In this document: positions 45,890-56,374 of the stretch, one piece after another
How the letters are laid out: every line of letters begins with the position of its first letter
Numbering within the stretch: the stretch's first letter is position 1
Assembly: GCF_000218685.1 (NCBI RefSeq)
Contig: NW_006763302.1
Coordinates: 726,868-790,867 of the forward strand
DNA length: 64,000 nucleotides
Reading direction: 5' to 3'
DNA from: Serpula lacrymans var. lacrymans S7.9
Taxonomy: Eukaryota > Basidiomycota > Agaricomycetes > Boletales > Serpulaceae
Translations under genes and position numbers: made by a program
The notes under the pieces: model-generated
Seen by the model: only the letters and a program-made list of their open reading frames with translations
Told to the model about the DNA's origin: nothing
Databases searched by the model: none

Positions 45890-47202
45890 TTACCCCCTCC
45901 TTAGGACTTTCGTCCCGAAAGTAGGGGTCCATCTTTCCGTTTTCCCAATTAAACAATTGTTTTCGGACTCTAGTCGTTGTGAAGTTTTCGAAGGGTTGGA
46001 AATGTAATTGAAAACGGATCCGTCGGGGTGCACTAGGGTTGTTATCGTGGAATGTTTTTACTTTGTCGGGTGAGTTGTTTAGGTGTTGTTCGGGTTCCCA
46101 CGTGCGTTCCTCTTTTGGATAGTTCTTCCAATGTACTAAGTATTCCAATTTCCCTCGTTTTAGACGTGAGTCTAGAACTTCTTCGACTTCGTATTCTTCT
46201 TGTCCGTCTACTATTACCGGCGGTATCGGTTTAGGTTTCTGTTGGGAAGGGAACTGTGGTTCTTTGTACGGCGTGAGTTTTATCTCGTTGAAAACCGGAT
46301 GAATGGGCCGCCATGTCGGTGGTAGCGCTAATCTATAGGCTGATTCGCCTATTTTTTCCAGTATTTCAAACGGACCGTGTCTCTTATTGTCCAGTTTCTT
46401 GGCTGGTCGATCTGTTGAGATATTGGTCGCTTCTACGTACACCTTATCTCCTACTTTATATTCCACTGCTTCTCTTTTCTTCTTATCGTACTGCTTCTTC
46501 ATTTGTTCAGCTGCCTTTTGCAGCGATTCTTCTGCTTTCTTCCTTGTTTCTGTCATTCTCTTTACGAAATCTTCTGCATTTTCGTTCTTTACCCCCACTT
46601 TCACTACTTCCTGTGTTCTCGGATGATGTCCATGATTCAGGTAGAACGGGCTATATCCCGTCGCAGAATGTTGTTTGTTATTGTAAGAGAATTCTGCTAG
46701 GGTAAGCCATTCTGCCCAATCATCTTGTTTATGGTTTACGAAGATTCTGAGATACTGTTCTATCTCTTGATTGATCCTCTCCGTTTGTCCATCCGTTTGT
46801 GGATGCCAAGCCGTTGATGGGTTCGCTTTTATCTGAAGAAGCGTATGTAGATCTTTCATGAATTTTGAAACGAATTGCGGTCCCCGATCGGAGATGATCT
46901 TTTCGGGTATGCCGTGGTTTCTGAATACATGATCTCTAAATAGTCATGCCACTCCTTCCGATGTGATTTCCATCTGCGTGGGAATTACCTTGATCATTTT
47001 GGTAAATCGATCTACTACTACCATTATCATGTTATATCCATTTGATTCTGGTAGCGGTCCGATCAGATCTACTGATATGATCTGCCAAGGCTTATCCGGG
47101 ATCTCGTTTGGGTGGAGCGGTGCTGCTTTCTTTTTATGGTCTGTCTTGGTTCTTTGGCAGACTTCGCATCCATCTACGTATCTCGTGATATCTCTGTCCA
47201 TG
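45882..47202 (-). pseudogene. pol: Gypsy-2 Pol, 3' part (integrase core and chromodomain)
   Basis: The frame resumes with RDITRYVDGCEVCQRTKTD, then the integrase core (VDLIGPL, HPQTDGQTERINQE) and a chromodomain (LDSRLKRGKLEYLVHWKNYP). One TGA (46,944-46,946 region) replaces an expected Arg in GVARLFRD, a CGA to TGA change. It is otherwise open to a stop that lies within the 3' LTR. Confidence 0.88.
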
Positions 47203-47592
47203 TGTTACGATAACACAATTTCCGGACATCTCCTTTCCTTTTTATTCTCCGCTTTAACCTTATACTTTAAATGCCACGCGGCATTTCCCTTTCCCGCGCT
47301 GCGTTGCCTTTCGTTTACTTTTGGACTTAACTCTCTCACACAGTGGAGCTGGCCATACGGGCTAGACCCTATGACATCATCAGCCACTGCCTTCATCAAC
47401 TGTATAGTACACATGTACAAACAAACCTGTAGTAGTATATATACCCCAATAGATCCAGGAGACTCCTCAGCGAGTCCTCCTGTTGTATACCAACTAACTC
47501 ACTGCAGCCCAAGGGGTACCCACTCCCCATCTTCCACTACCTTTATAGTGTGTTCCTGTGTGCGCCAGAGTAACTAACTCTTGGTCGTAACA
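47203..47592 (+). repeat. Gypsy-1C 5' LTR
   Basis: 390 bp, TGTTACGATAACAC to GGTCGTAACA. TATATATA at 47,436-47,443 is a likely core promoter; a hairpin at 47,456-47,482 lies where transcription should start. Confidence 0.93.
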
Positions 47593-47594
47593 TT

Positions 47595-47604
47595 AGGACT
47601 CGCT
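47595..47604 (+). promoter_or_regulatory. Gypsy-1C primer-binding site, self-priming type
   Basis: AGGACTCGCT pairs perfectly with AGCGAGTCCT at 47,469-47,478 in the LTR. This is the arrangement known from the Tf1/sushi branch, where the folded 5' end of the transcript primes minus-strand synthesis. Confidence 0.6.
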
Positions 47605-47810
47605 CTTTCTACTCTCTCGCACGTGTGTGCAGAAGTCCCATCATTTGGGCACCCGGACTCCAGGGTTAAGGAGATTGGTTAGCGGTTAGGAATATCCCAT
47701 ATAGCAGATAGGTGCGCTCCTAGCGACGGCCTTGTAGTGCTTTGGGAGAAGAACCCAAAACCTGTAATACGCGGCCCCCAGCGTTAAGGGGAGTACTTAG
47801 CTCAACAGTC

Positions 47811-47956
47811 GGTGTGGAACCACTGTTGATTAGATTTAAAATACAAACCTTCACTTTCGAATACCTCTGACCAGGCCGGGCACTTGCCTCCGCCAGTCTG
47901 GAGAAGGGTTGACAGCTTAACAAGCGGACCACCCCCTGACAACCGTTCGGACCAGG
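47811..47956 (+). other. Conserved leader module of Gypsy-1C
   Basis: Non-coding leader shared with copy B and, more distantly, with Gypsy-2. It lies 158 bp upstream of gag. Confidence 0.6.
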
Positions 47957-48114
47957 GTTTATTACGTTTACATTTTATATACATTTTCAAATACTATAGT
48001 GTGGGTAGTCGGAGATTGAGATCCGATACTCAACTGGGAAGAGGTTGATCCGCAGATAGCAAGCGGGGACCCCCAGTTACCTATTTTTACGTTACCCAAA
48101 GAGAACAAGTCGAC

Positions 48115-49182
48115 ATGTCGTCGCAACCCCAAGATATGAATGCGTTACTGCACGCAATGCGTGTGCAGATAGCGGAATTAACCTCGCAGCTCGCCGAGAT
48201 ACAGGCCAACCCCCCTGTAGCAACCCCCTCGGTAGAGAAAAAGTTTAACAAGAAAGTCGAAGTCGTCGCTGACCCTGGCGCCTTCGAAGGAGACCGAGCG
48301 CGATTCGCCGAATGGTGGATCAAACTCCAGATTTGGGTCAAGGCAAACTGGGAAGCATTTGCCGACGACTTTGAGGTATCCACTGCGGTGCTATCTCGAC
48401 TAAAAGGACCTGTGGCGGGTCGATACGCCCAAGTAAGACTCCAGGAATGCTACACCGCGGGTATATGGCCTACCTGGGATGATCTCAAGAAGGAGATCGA
48501 AAAATACTTCAAACCACAAGCTGAGCGTGACTGGGCTCGGCAGCAAATCCGTTCGTTCAAACAGGGAAACCTGAGGACGGACGATTACGTCACCCAGTTC
48601 CTGGCCCTCTCCATCCAAGGAGGGTTAGGTAACGAACACGCAGTAGAACTGCTGGAACGCAATGTGAACCCTCGCATTGCAGAGCAGATCTACCTGCAGG
48701 ATACGAGAAGTGACGACCTGGCTCTGGCAGCCGAGGAAGTCAGACGAGTTGGTAGGGCCATGGAGCTCTACGCTATGCACCAAGGTGGCGGGTCCACCAA
48801 ACAAACCACCATACCCCAGAGGCGCCCTGGGTCATCAAACCAAAATCATAATCACTCTCGCGGGTTCAAGCCGTTCGGGCTGCAGCCAGGACAGGGTGCT
48901 CCTATGGATATCGGCGCGGTCCAAGGCGGACAAATGCGCAGATTCAAGGGCAGCTGTTACAACTGCGGCCAAGAGGGACACATGTCCCGAGACTGTAGAA
49001 ACGGGGCACAGGCTGCCCAACAAAAAAATAATCAAGGGCGCCAGGTGCGCCAATTAGAAAACGAAAAACCGGACGATCGGCTCAACTCTTTGGCCGGTCG
49101 TTCTTACGACGAAATCCGGGCCTTCTTCTATGACCAACAGGTCAACGAAATGAAGGCTCAGGGAAAAGAATTCGGGGCTTAG
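48115..49182 (+). CDS. gag: Gypsy-1C Gag
   Basis: This 355-residue frame begins at ATG 48,115 after a 520-base leader. The capsid-like region includes KKFNKKVEVVADPGAFEGDR and KQGNLRTDDYVTQFLAL. A single zinc knuckle CYNCGQEGHMSRDC lies at about residues 281-294, preceded by a Gln/Asn-rich basic region. No lesion is visible. The C-terminus is REQ-poor and ends EMKAQGKEFGA just after the slippery site. Confidence 0.92.
   Translation: MSSQPQDMNALLHAMRVQIAELTSQLAEIQANPPVATPSVEKKFNKKVEVVADPGAFEGDRARFAEWWIKLQIWVKANWEAFADDFEVSTAVLSRLKGPVAGRYAQVRLQECYTAGIWPTWDDLKKEIEKYFKPQAERDWARQQIRSFKQGNLRTDDYVTQFLALSIQGGLGNEHAVELLERNVNPRIAEQIYLQDTRSDDLALAAEEVRRVGRAMELYAMHQGGGSTKQTTIPQRRPGSSNQNHNHSRGFKPFGLQPGQGAPMDIGAVQGGQMRRFKGSCYNCGQEGHMSRDCRNGAQAAQQKNNQGRQVRQLENEKPDDRLNSLAGRSYDEIRAFFYDQQVNEMKAQGKEFGA
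49161..49167 (+). promoter_or_regulatory. Gypsy-1C -1 frameshift heptamer
   Basis: In the gag frame CAG GGA AAA GAA contains G GGA AAA, a canonical slippery heptamer, 12 bases before the gag stop. The pol frame (-1) is open from 49,134. The site is identical in copy B at 37,746. Confidence 0.7.
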
Positions 49183-49187
49183 GTCAC

Positions 49188-52100
49188 TTGGGTGCCTTAG
49201 CTCCTGTTAAAAATGAAGTAAACCACAACAAAGTGGCCCCTGCTCCGGGGTGTTGCACGAGCAATAACGGAATGACGGGGATGGCTCCCCAATTTGTAAA
49301 TAAATTTCTAAATTTGTTATCAGAAGTATGTACTTGTATGAAGAAATGTAACTGTAATATTTATGATACTACCGCTGCACCAGCGTCTCCCTTGGAGCGT
49401 GGCCCCGGCGAGACAAACACTAGGGTGCTTGATTCTGGTGAAACAAAAATAGAAAAACATGTATCGTTCAAAATTCCTTCTTCTCCTTCTTCTTCTTTGG
49501 AGCCACCCTTTCCCGAAATCCCAAGGCGTGTGTTGATGCGCACATATTTATTCCAAAAGGAGATCCGTTTAGACGTTGGCGTGGAAAACCTTGCCAGGGG
49601 CAAAGTACACTCAACGAGCGCACTGCTTGATTCAGGCGCTAACGGGATCTTCATAGATCAGGTCTGGGCGGAGCAAATTGGACTCTCCCTTGTAAAATTA
49701 GAAACATCTATTCCCGTCTATAACGTTGACGGTACGCTTAACGCAGGTGGCTGTATCACACACAAATGTTCTTTTGTGGTCGAATACCAAGGACACAGAG
49801 AACGAGTCACTGCCGAGGCTACCCAACTAGGGAAGATTAATTTAATCTTAGGCTGGACCTGGCTATTTAAACACAATCCTGAGATCAACTGGCAGACAGG
49901 GGTTGTCACATTGTCACGTTGTCCCCAGGAATGTGTAAACTTGGGTAAACCAAATCATGTCCGTCACAATGAGCGTCTCGAAAAGTTAAACGCTAGTCAC
50001 GTTTACGAGCTCAGATCTTTAGAAAAGATCGACGATGACGATGATGAGGTAAAACCTGAGGAAGAGATTAAGAGGCTGGTACCTCCCGAGTACCACGACT
50101 TCTGGAAAGTCTTTTCGAAACACAAATCAGAGCACTTCCCAGAGGCTAAGCCTTGGGACCATGCTATAGATTTGAAAGACACCTTCAAACCAAGGAAGGG
50201 ACACATGATACCGCTCTCTGCTCCCGAAAGAGACGAGGTATCTAGTTTCATAGACGAACAACTTAGGAAGGGTTACATCAGACCTTCCAAAAGTCCTATG
50301 ACGTCCCCGGTGTTCTTCATTCCTAAAAAGGATGGTAAGAAGCGCATGATTATGGACTATCGTTACGTGAATGAGCACACAGTTAAAAACGCGTATCCGT
50401 TGCCTTTAATTAGTCAGCTAGTAGACGAATTGGCTGGCGCCAAGATTCTGACTAAAATGGATCTCAGATGGGGGTACAATAATATACAAATCAAAGAGGA
50501 AGATGCTTGGAAGGCCGCGTTCACGTGCCACCGAGGATCTTTCGAACCCCTTGTTATGTTCTTTGGGTTGACCAATTCACCGGCGACCTTTCAGAGCATG
50601 ATGAATGAGATCTTTGCGGATATGGAAAACTGTGTCGTCATTTACATTGTCGATTTATTAATATTTACAAAGTCGGACGATGAGGCTGAGCATGACAAAA
50701 TCGTGCAAGAAGTCCTTCGACGCTTACAGGAACGGGACCTATTCGTCAAACCCGAAAAATGTAATTTTAAAGTGAAGGAAGTAGACTTCCTCGGTATGAT
50801 CATAGGCCAGAACGGAATCAGGATGAACCCTGAGAAAGTTCAAGCTATTTTGGAATGGCCAGAACCTACTCGCGTCAAAGGAGTTAGGGCCTTCCTAGGC
50901 TTAGGCAATTTCTACCGAAGGTTTATTGAAAACTTTGCAAAAATCACGAGACCGTTGAACGATCTTACCAAAAAGGACCTTGTTTGGCAGTGGGGCGCCA
51001 AAGAACAGGAAGCTTTTGATAAGCTTAAACAGGCATTTACAACAGCGCCCATATTGGCATTCCCTGAATTAGACAAAGAGTTCCGGCTAGAAACCGACTC
51101 TTCTGACTTCGCCACTGGGGCTGTTCTATCAATCAAATGCCCTGATGATCTTTGGAGGCCTTGTGCCTATTTATCGCATAGTTTGTCTCCTACAGAGCGC
51201 AACTATCAAATATACGACAAGGAGATGCTGGCCATCATTAGAGCTTTAGAGCACTGGCGGCACTACTTAGAAGGTGCTAGGCACCAATTTGAAATTTGGA
51301 CCGATCATAAGAACCTAGAGTACTTCATGACGGCCCGAGACTTGAACCGGAGACAGGCCCGCTACGCGGTGTACTTGTCAAGGTTCAATTATAAATTAAT
51401 TCATAAGCCAGGAAGCTCAATGGGGAAAGCGGATGCTTTATCTAGAAGAGAGGATCATGCCAACGGCATTGAAGATGACAACAAAGGTGTCACCCTGATA
51501 GATCAATCAAGGGTTGCCAATGTTAGAATCGGGCAAGATTCCGCTCTTCTAGAAATCTTCAGGAAAGACATCTCCCCAGAGGAAAAGGCGCGCCTTGACG
51601 GCAATGAAAACTATTTATGGAAAGACAGGCTCTTTCATTTCAAAAACAAAATCTATGTGCCTGAGTCCGCAAGGATCAAGGCAATAGATAGACATCATGA
51701 CACTCCAGTGGCTGGGCACCCTGGATGGCAACGAACAATGGAGTTGATCTCCAGAAACTACATGTGGCCTGGCATGGTCAAAGACATACAGGAATATGTA
51801 AAATCCTGTCTGAGATGCGCCATGGCCAAGAATTCCCATCTACCGCCGGCCGGTAAACTCATGCCGAACCCGATACCAGCTGGCCCCTGGCAGGATATAT
51901 CGGTGGACTTCACGACGGATCTGCCCGAGTCAAACGGGTACGATTCAGTAATGGTGGTAGTAGATCGCTTCTCCAAAGAAGTGGTATTCATACCCACCAA
52001 CAAAACCATCACCGCCGCCGGTACGGCAGACTTATTTAAAGATTTTGTATGGTCAATCCATGGGTTACCAGAAACGGTAATTTCCGATAGAGGACCGCAA

Positions 52101-53054
52101 TTCGCTAGCGAATTTACGAAAGAATTATGCCGGATGCTGGGCATCAAACCTAAATTATCCACGGTGTTCCATCCGCAAACCGATGGACAAACGGAGAGAC
52201 TCAACCAGGAGTTGAAACAGTATCTCCGGATATTTATTAATGACAGACAGACGGATTGGGCCAAGTGGCTAAAGATAGCCCAGTTCTCGTATAATATTAA
52301 ACAGTCGTCGGCTACAGGAAAGGCACCATTCGAGGTTACTAGATCGTACCTCCCCAGAATGGGTGTAGAACCTGGCAAAAGCAAAAACGAGGCTGCTGGG
52401 AGCATGGTCAAAGACATGAAGTCTGTCTTGGACGAAACGCGCAAAGCGCTATTTAAAACTGCGGAGCAGATGAAAGACAGGGCAGAGCGTAGACGCTCTA
52501 AGGCCCCTGATTACAAGGTCGGCGACCTGGTCTGGTTAGACACCGACCACTTGAAATTAAAAGACCGGCAGTCTAGAAAACTGACCGAAAAGTGGATTGG
52601 CCCTTACCGGATTAAGGAAGTCAAACCTAATGCGGTGGAGCTGGAACTCCCAAAACGAATGAGGGTGGTACCCACGGTTAACATTAGCCGTGTGAAACCC
52701 TACAAAGGACCGCTGCCGGGACAGCGCGTAGACCGGCCCGGTCCGGTAGTAGTCACCCAGGAAGGTGAAGAAGAATTCGAAGTCAAACGAGTGGTAGATG
52801 CACGCTTGAAGCGTGGAAAATTAGAGTTCCTGGTCCTATGGAAGGGCTATGGAGACGAGGACAGAACGTGGGAACCAGAAACCCATCTGGAAAACTCCCG
52901 CGACGCTGTTCGCGAATTTTATTCTAGGAATCCCTCAGCTCCCAGGAAGCTTAGAGGCATGGATTCAAACCTGTTTAATTCCCTCTTTCAACCTATGCCC
53001 GAAAATTTTACCACTACCTCCGAAATTTGGTCTCGCCTGGAAGTCGAGCCTTAG
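49188..53054 (+). CDS. pol: Gypsy-1C Pol polyprotein
   Basis: A 1,288-codon open frame is entered by -1 frameshifting from gag; the first listed codon is TTG, not an initiator. Domains are protease (LLDSGANGIFID, about residue 147), RT (FFIPKKDGKKRMIMDY), RNase H (LETDSSDFATGAV), integrase zinc region (HHDTPVAGHPG...CLRCAMAK, about 834-885), integrase core (VDFTTDL, SDRGPQF, LNQELKQY) and chromodomain (VDARLKRGKLEFLVLWKGYG, about 1,200). The RT active site reads YIVD at about residue 488 instead of YIDD, losing a metal-binding Asp. The chromodomain would tether integration to marked chromatin. The copy looks recent and intact except for this residue. Confidence 0.92.
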   Translation: MGALAPVKNEVNHNKVAPAPGCCTSNNGMTGMAPQFVNKFLNLLSEVCTCMKKCNCNIYDTTAAPASPLERGPGETNTRVLDSGETKIEKHVSFKIPSSPSSSLEPPFPEIPRRVLMRTYLFQKEIRLDVGVENLARGKVHSTSALLDSGANGIFIDQVWAEQIGLSLVKLETSIPVYNVDGTLNAGGCITHKCSFVVEYQGHRERVTAEATQLGKINLILGWTWLFKHNPEINWQTGVVTLSRCPQECVNLGKPNHVRHNERLEKLNASHVYELRSLEKIDDDDDEVKPEEEIKRLVPPEYHDFWKVFSKHKSEHFPEAKPWDHAIDLKDTFKPRKGHMIPLSAPERDEVSSFIDEQLRKGYIRPSKSPMTSPVFFIPKKDGKKRMIMDYRYVNEHTVKNAYPLPLISQLVDELAGAKILTKMDLRWGYNNIQIKEEDAWKAAFTCHRGSFEPLVMFFGLTNSPATFQSMMNEIFADMENCVVIYIVDLLIFTKSDDEAEHDKIVQEVLRRLQERDLFVKPEKCNFKVKEVDFLGMIIGQNGIRMNPEKVQAILEWPEPTRVKGVRAFLGLGNFYRRFIENFAKITRPLNDLTKKDLVWQWGAKEQEAFDKLKQAFTTAPILAFPELDKEFRLETDSSDFATGAVLSIKCPDDLWRPCAYLSHSLSPTERNYQIYDKEMLAIIRALEHWRHYLEGARHQFEIWTDHKNLEYFMTARDLNRRQARYAVYLSRFNYKLIHKPGSSMGKADALSRREDHANGIEDDNKGVTLIDQSRVANVRIGQDSALLEIFRKDISPEEKARLDGNENYLWKDRLFHFKNKIYVPESARIKAIDRHHDTPVAGHPGWQRTMELISRNYMWPGMVKDIQEYVKSCLRCAMAKNSHLPPAGKLMPNPIPAGPWQDISVDFTTDLPESNGYDSVMVVVDRFSKEVVFIPTNKTITAAGTADLFKDFVWSIHGLPETVISDRGPQFASEFTKELCRMLGIKPKLSTVFHPQTDGQTERLNQELKQYLRIFINDRQTDWAKWLKIAQFSYNIKQSSATGKAPFEVTRSYLPRMGVEPGKSKNEAAGSMVKDMKSVLDETRKALFKTAEQMKDRAERRRSKAPDYKVGDLVWLDTDHLKLKDRQSRKLTEKWIGPYRIKEVKPNAVELELPKRMRVVPTVNISRVKPYKGPLPGQRVDRPGPVVVTQEGEEEFEVKRVVDARLKRGKLEFLVLWKGYGDEDRTWEPETHLENSRDAVREFYSRNPSAPRKLRGMDSNLFNSLFQPMPENFTTTSEIWSRLEVEP

Positions 53055-53065
53055 AAGGGGGGTAG

Positions 53066-53455
53066 TGTTACGATAACACAATTTCCGGACATCTCCTTTC
53101 CTTTTTATTCTCCGCTTTAACCTTATACTTTAAATGCCACGCGGCATTTCCCTTTCCCGCGCCGCGTTGCCTTTCTTTTACTTTTGGACTTAACTCTCTC
53201 ACGCAGTGGAGCTGGCCATACGGGCTAGACCCTATGACATCATCAGCCACTGCCTTCATCAACTGTATAGTACACATGTACAAACAAACCTGTAGTAGTA
53301 TATATACCCCAATAGATCCAGGAGACTCCTCAGCGAGTCCTCCTGTTGTATACCAACTAACTCACTGCAGCCCAAGGGGTACCCACTCCCCATCTTCCAC
53401 TACCTTTATAGTGTGTTCCTGTGTGCGCCAGAGTAACTAACTCTTGGTCGTAACA
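53066..53455 (+). repeat. Gypsy-1C 3' LTR
   Basis: 390 bp, preceded by AGAAGGGGGGTAG. Differences from the 5' LTR are three single-base changes near the middle. Confidence 0.93.
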
Positions 53456-56374
53456 CCATGTAGGGCCACCAGTATTGTCGAGTGATTAGCTCCTTCGTCT
53501 TATATCTTCCTGGATGGCCTGCAATAACAGAGTCGTGGTTTCGTCGGATAATCTCTTCCCTTAACGCGGCATCTTTCGGTACATAGATCCTGCCTTTGAA
53601 TACTATGTGACCGTCTTCGTCTAGCCAACCATCCTCTCTCCTCTCTATCTTTCCTTTCATCTTTTTTATCAGTTCATCTACATTTCCTTTTCTCTTTGTA
53701 ATCCACTTTGAAATCTCTAATTCTTCCTCTTGACTATCTGCGATCTTTTGTCTTTGTTCTGGAGAGAGAGTCATTCTTACAAATAGTTTCTCATCCAGTA
53801 GTACGACGTCTTCGTTGTCGTTTTCTCCTTTGTTATGATCTGATCGCCTTGAGAGAAGATCTGCTTTTATATGCTTCCTTCCTGGCATATGATGTATCGT
53901 GAAATGATACTGGCTCAACTCTGTCATCCACCGCGCCTGTCTCCTATTCAACTTCTTGGGTTCTTTGAAATACAGCAGATTTTGATGATCTGTCCATATT
54001 TCAAATTCCTCTTCTGCGTCTATTAAGTAATGTCTCCATTCGTTAAGTGCTGTCATGATGGCAAGAAGTTCTTTGTCATAGATCTCGTAATTGCGTTCTG
54101 TGGGGTTTAACGCTTTGGAGAGGTATGCAATTGGCTTCCAGTCATCCTTTTGTCTTTGTGATAAGACAGCACCCATAGCGAAGTCACTACTATCTGCTTC
54201 TACTTTGTATTGGCCATGTGGTACTGGGAGAGCTAACACTGGGGCTGAAGCTACACGTTGTTTTAATGTGTTAAATGCTTCTTGTTGTTCATTTCCCCAA
54301 ATGAAGTCCTCTTTTCCCGTTAACTTGGTCAATGGTTTGGCTACTTCCCCGAAGCCCTCTATGAACCTTCGATAGAAATTTACAAATCCCAAGAATGCTT
54401 GTATATCCTTCTTATTTTTGCATTCTGGCCATTTGCTAATTCCTTCTACTTTTACCGGATCCATGCGAATTTCGTTTTCTGAGATGATCAGTCCCAGGTA
54501 TTCCACTTCTGTCTGTTCGAAATCGCATTTTTCTGGTTTAAGGTAGAGATGATTCTTTCTTAGGATTTCTAACACACGTCGCGTCGTTGCTCGGTGCATT
54601 TCTATATCCTTTGTGAATATCATGATATCATCTAGATATATGATTACTAATCCTTCATCTATCAACTCTTTGAAAAGCGTGTTCATCATCATTTGGAACG
54701 TGGCTGGGGAATTTGTCAGTCCGAAGAACATGACTAATGGTTCGAATAATCCCCGGTTTGTCCTAAATGCCGCTTTATGCTCGTCTCCTTCTCTCATTCG
54801 GATATTGTTATATCCCCATCTTACATCCAACTTTGTGAAGTATTTTGCTCCACTCAATTTGTCTACTAGTTCTCCGATCAACGGAAGTGGATATCTGTTT
54901 TTGATAGTGATATCGTTTAGCTTCCTATAATCTTGAACTGGTCTCAACTTCCCGTCTTTCTTTTTAATGAAGAAGAATGGTGATGCAAATGGGGACTTCG
55001 ATGGTCTTATTCGTCCCGATTCTAGATTCTCCTTTAGGAACGCATCTAGCTCTTCTTGCTCTCCTCTTGCCAATGGGTAGATCTTGCAATCTAGGGAGTG
55101 ATCTCCCAGTATTAGTTCGATTGCGTGATCCCATTGCCTTCTTTCAGGTAACGTGTCAAACTCCTTTTTATCAAATACGTCTTTGTATTGATGAAGGTGT
55201 TTTGGCACTATATTTTCGAATCCTCCTTCTTTTCGATCTTTGCCTGCGGCTTCTGCTAGCTTCTGTGCCATTGTGCCTTGGGCTCTGATATGGTAATATT
55301 GATCGTCGATCGTGGCATCTTCGAAATTATGGAGATTCACCTGTATCATCCTCTCGTCTTCTCTTAGTTCCTCAAAGAATATTTCCGGATCCTCCTCTGG
55401 ATCAGAGATTCGGATTCTCGGTCTACATTCTTCAGGACATCTTTCAAAGGTCAACTTCGATTCTTTCCAGTCTATTTTAGGATTATGTTTGTTCAACCAC
55501 TCATGTCCTAGAAACATTTTTCCGTTACCCAGATTGGTTACGGCAAGATGTATCTTCTCGACGTGTTCGTCGATTTCCATGAGCAGTATTACAAATTCAT
55601 TGATGGCTCCGTTTTTATTAAGAGTTCCATCTGCATTATAGACTGGAATAGGTCTCGGTATCTTCCTTGTCTCATATCTTTTGTCTTTCACAAATTGGGA
55701 GTCGATGCAACTCCCCGTGCATCCACTGTCCAATAGTGCTTTGACTGTTTCTGATTGGAGAGTATCTAATGTAGTAAGCTTACATTTTACGTTCATTTGA
55801 TTGCCTTGGGTGCCCCTAATGTACTTTTTTGGGGAGGCAATTTCTATGATCGCTTGTATAACTTCTACTTTTGGTAACCGGTTGATTTCTTTTATCGTTT
55901 CCCGGGTTACTTCTCTCGCTCTCTTTTTATGTGTCCAGGCACTCAGAATCCCAATGGATCTTTCTTCCTTTTGGTCTCTTAGCCTGTCTACTACCCATTC
56001 TGGGGTCCAGACTTCTGTTCTAGGTTTTTTTAGAGGGGTTCCTGACCTCTCTTCTACAGTCTCTGCTGCGTTTTTCTCCGTAGAGCTCGCCGCATCGGGT
56101 GTAGGAATCTTAGGTTCTATCGTAAATGCTGCGCTTTTTAGTGATTCGCCCGCCGTCGAAACTGCGGATGTCTTATCACTCTGCGCCGCTTTTACTCTAG
56201 TGGCATCTTTTTCGTTTTGGATTTCTTTCTTTGTCTGAGTGGAAATAGTTTTATTGTTATCCGCGCTAAAGCTGCAGCTTAACAATTCTGAGTCATATGT
56301 ATCTACAGTTAAAGGAAGAAATCGATTCGAAACGTCTTTAGGCTCAGTCGGTCGATGCGGTACCGCTGGCCTCT
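53456..56374 (-). pseudogene. pol: Gypsy-2 Pol, 5' part (protease to integrase zinc region)
   Basis: Protease (LLDSGCTGSCID), RT (VIIYLDDIMIF), RNase H (VEADSSDFAMGAV) and the start of the integrase HHCC region (RNHDSVIAGHPGRYKTKEL) follow in one open frame. An ATG-less N-terminal stretch is reached by frameshifting from gag. Gypsy-1 copy C entered at CCATG, between YWWPY and the Cys pair of the zinc motif. No other break is visible in this part. Confidence 0.88.

Larger units (their letters stand above)
47203..53455 (+). mobile_element. Gypsy-1 copy C, full length (innermost layer)
   Basis: This 6,253-bp element has 390-bp LTRs differing at about 3 positions and the target-site duplication CCATG (47,198-47,202 and 53,456-53,460). 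Both gag and pol are full-length open frames. It inserted in the opposite orientation to its host Gypsy-2. It is the reference copy of the family in this window. Confidence 0.95.
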
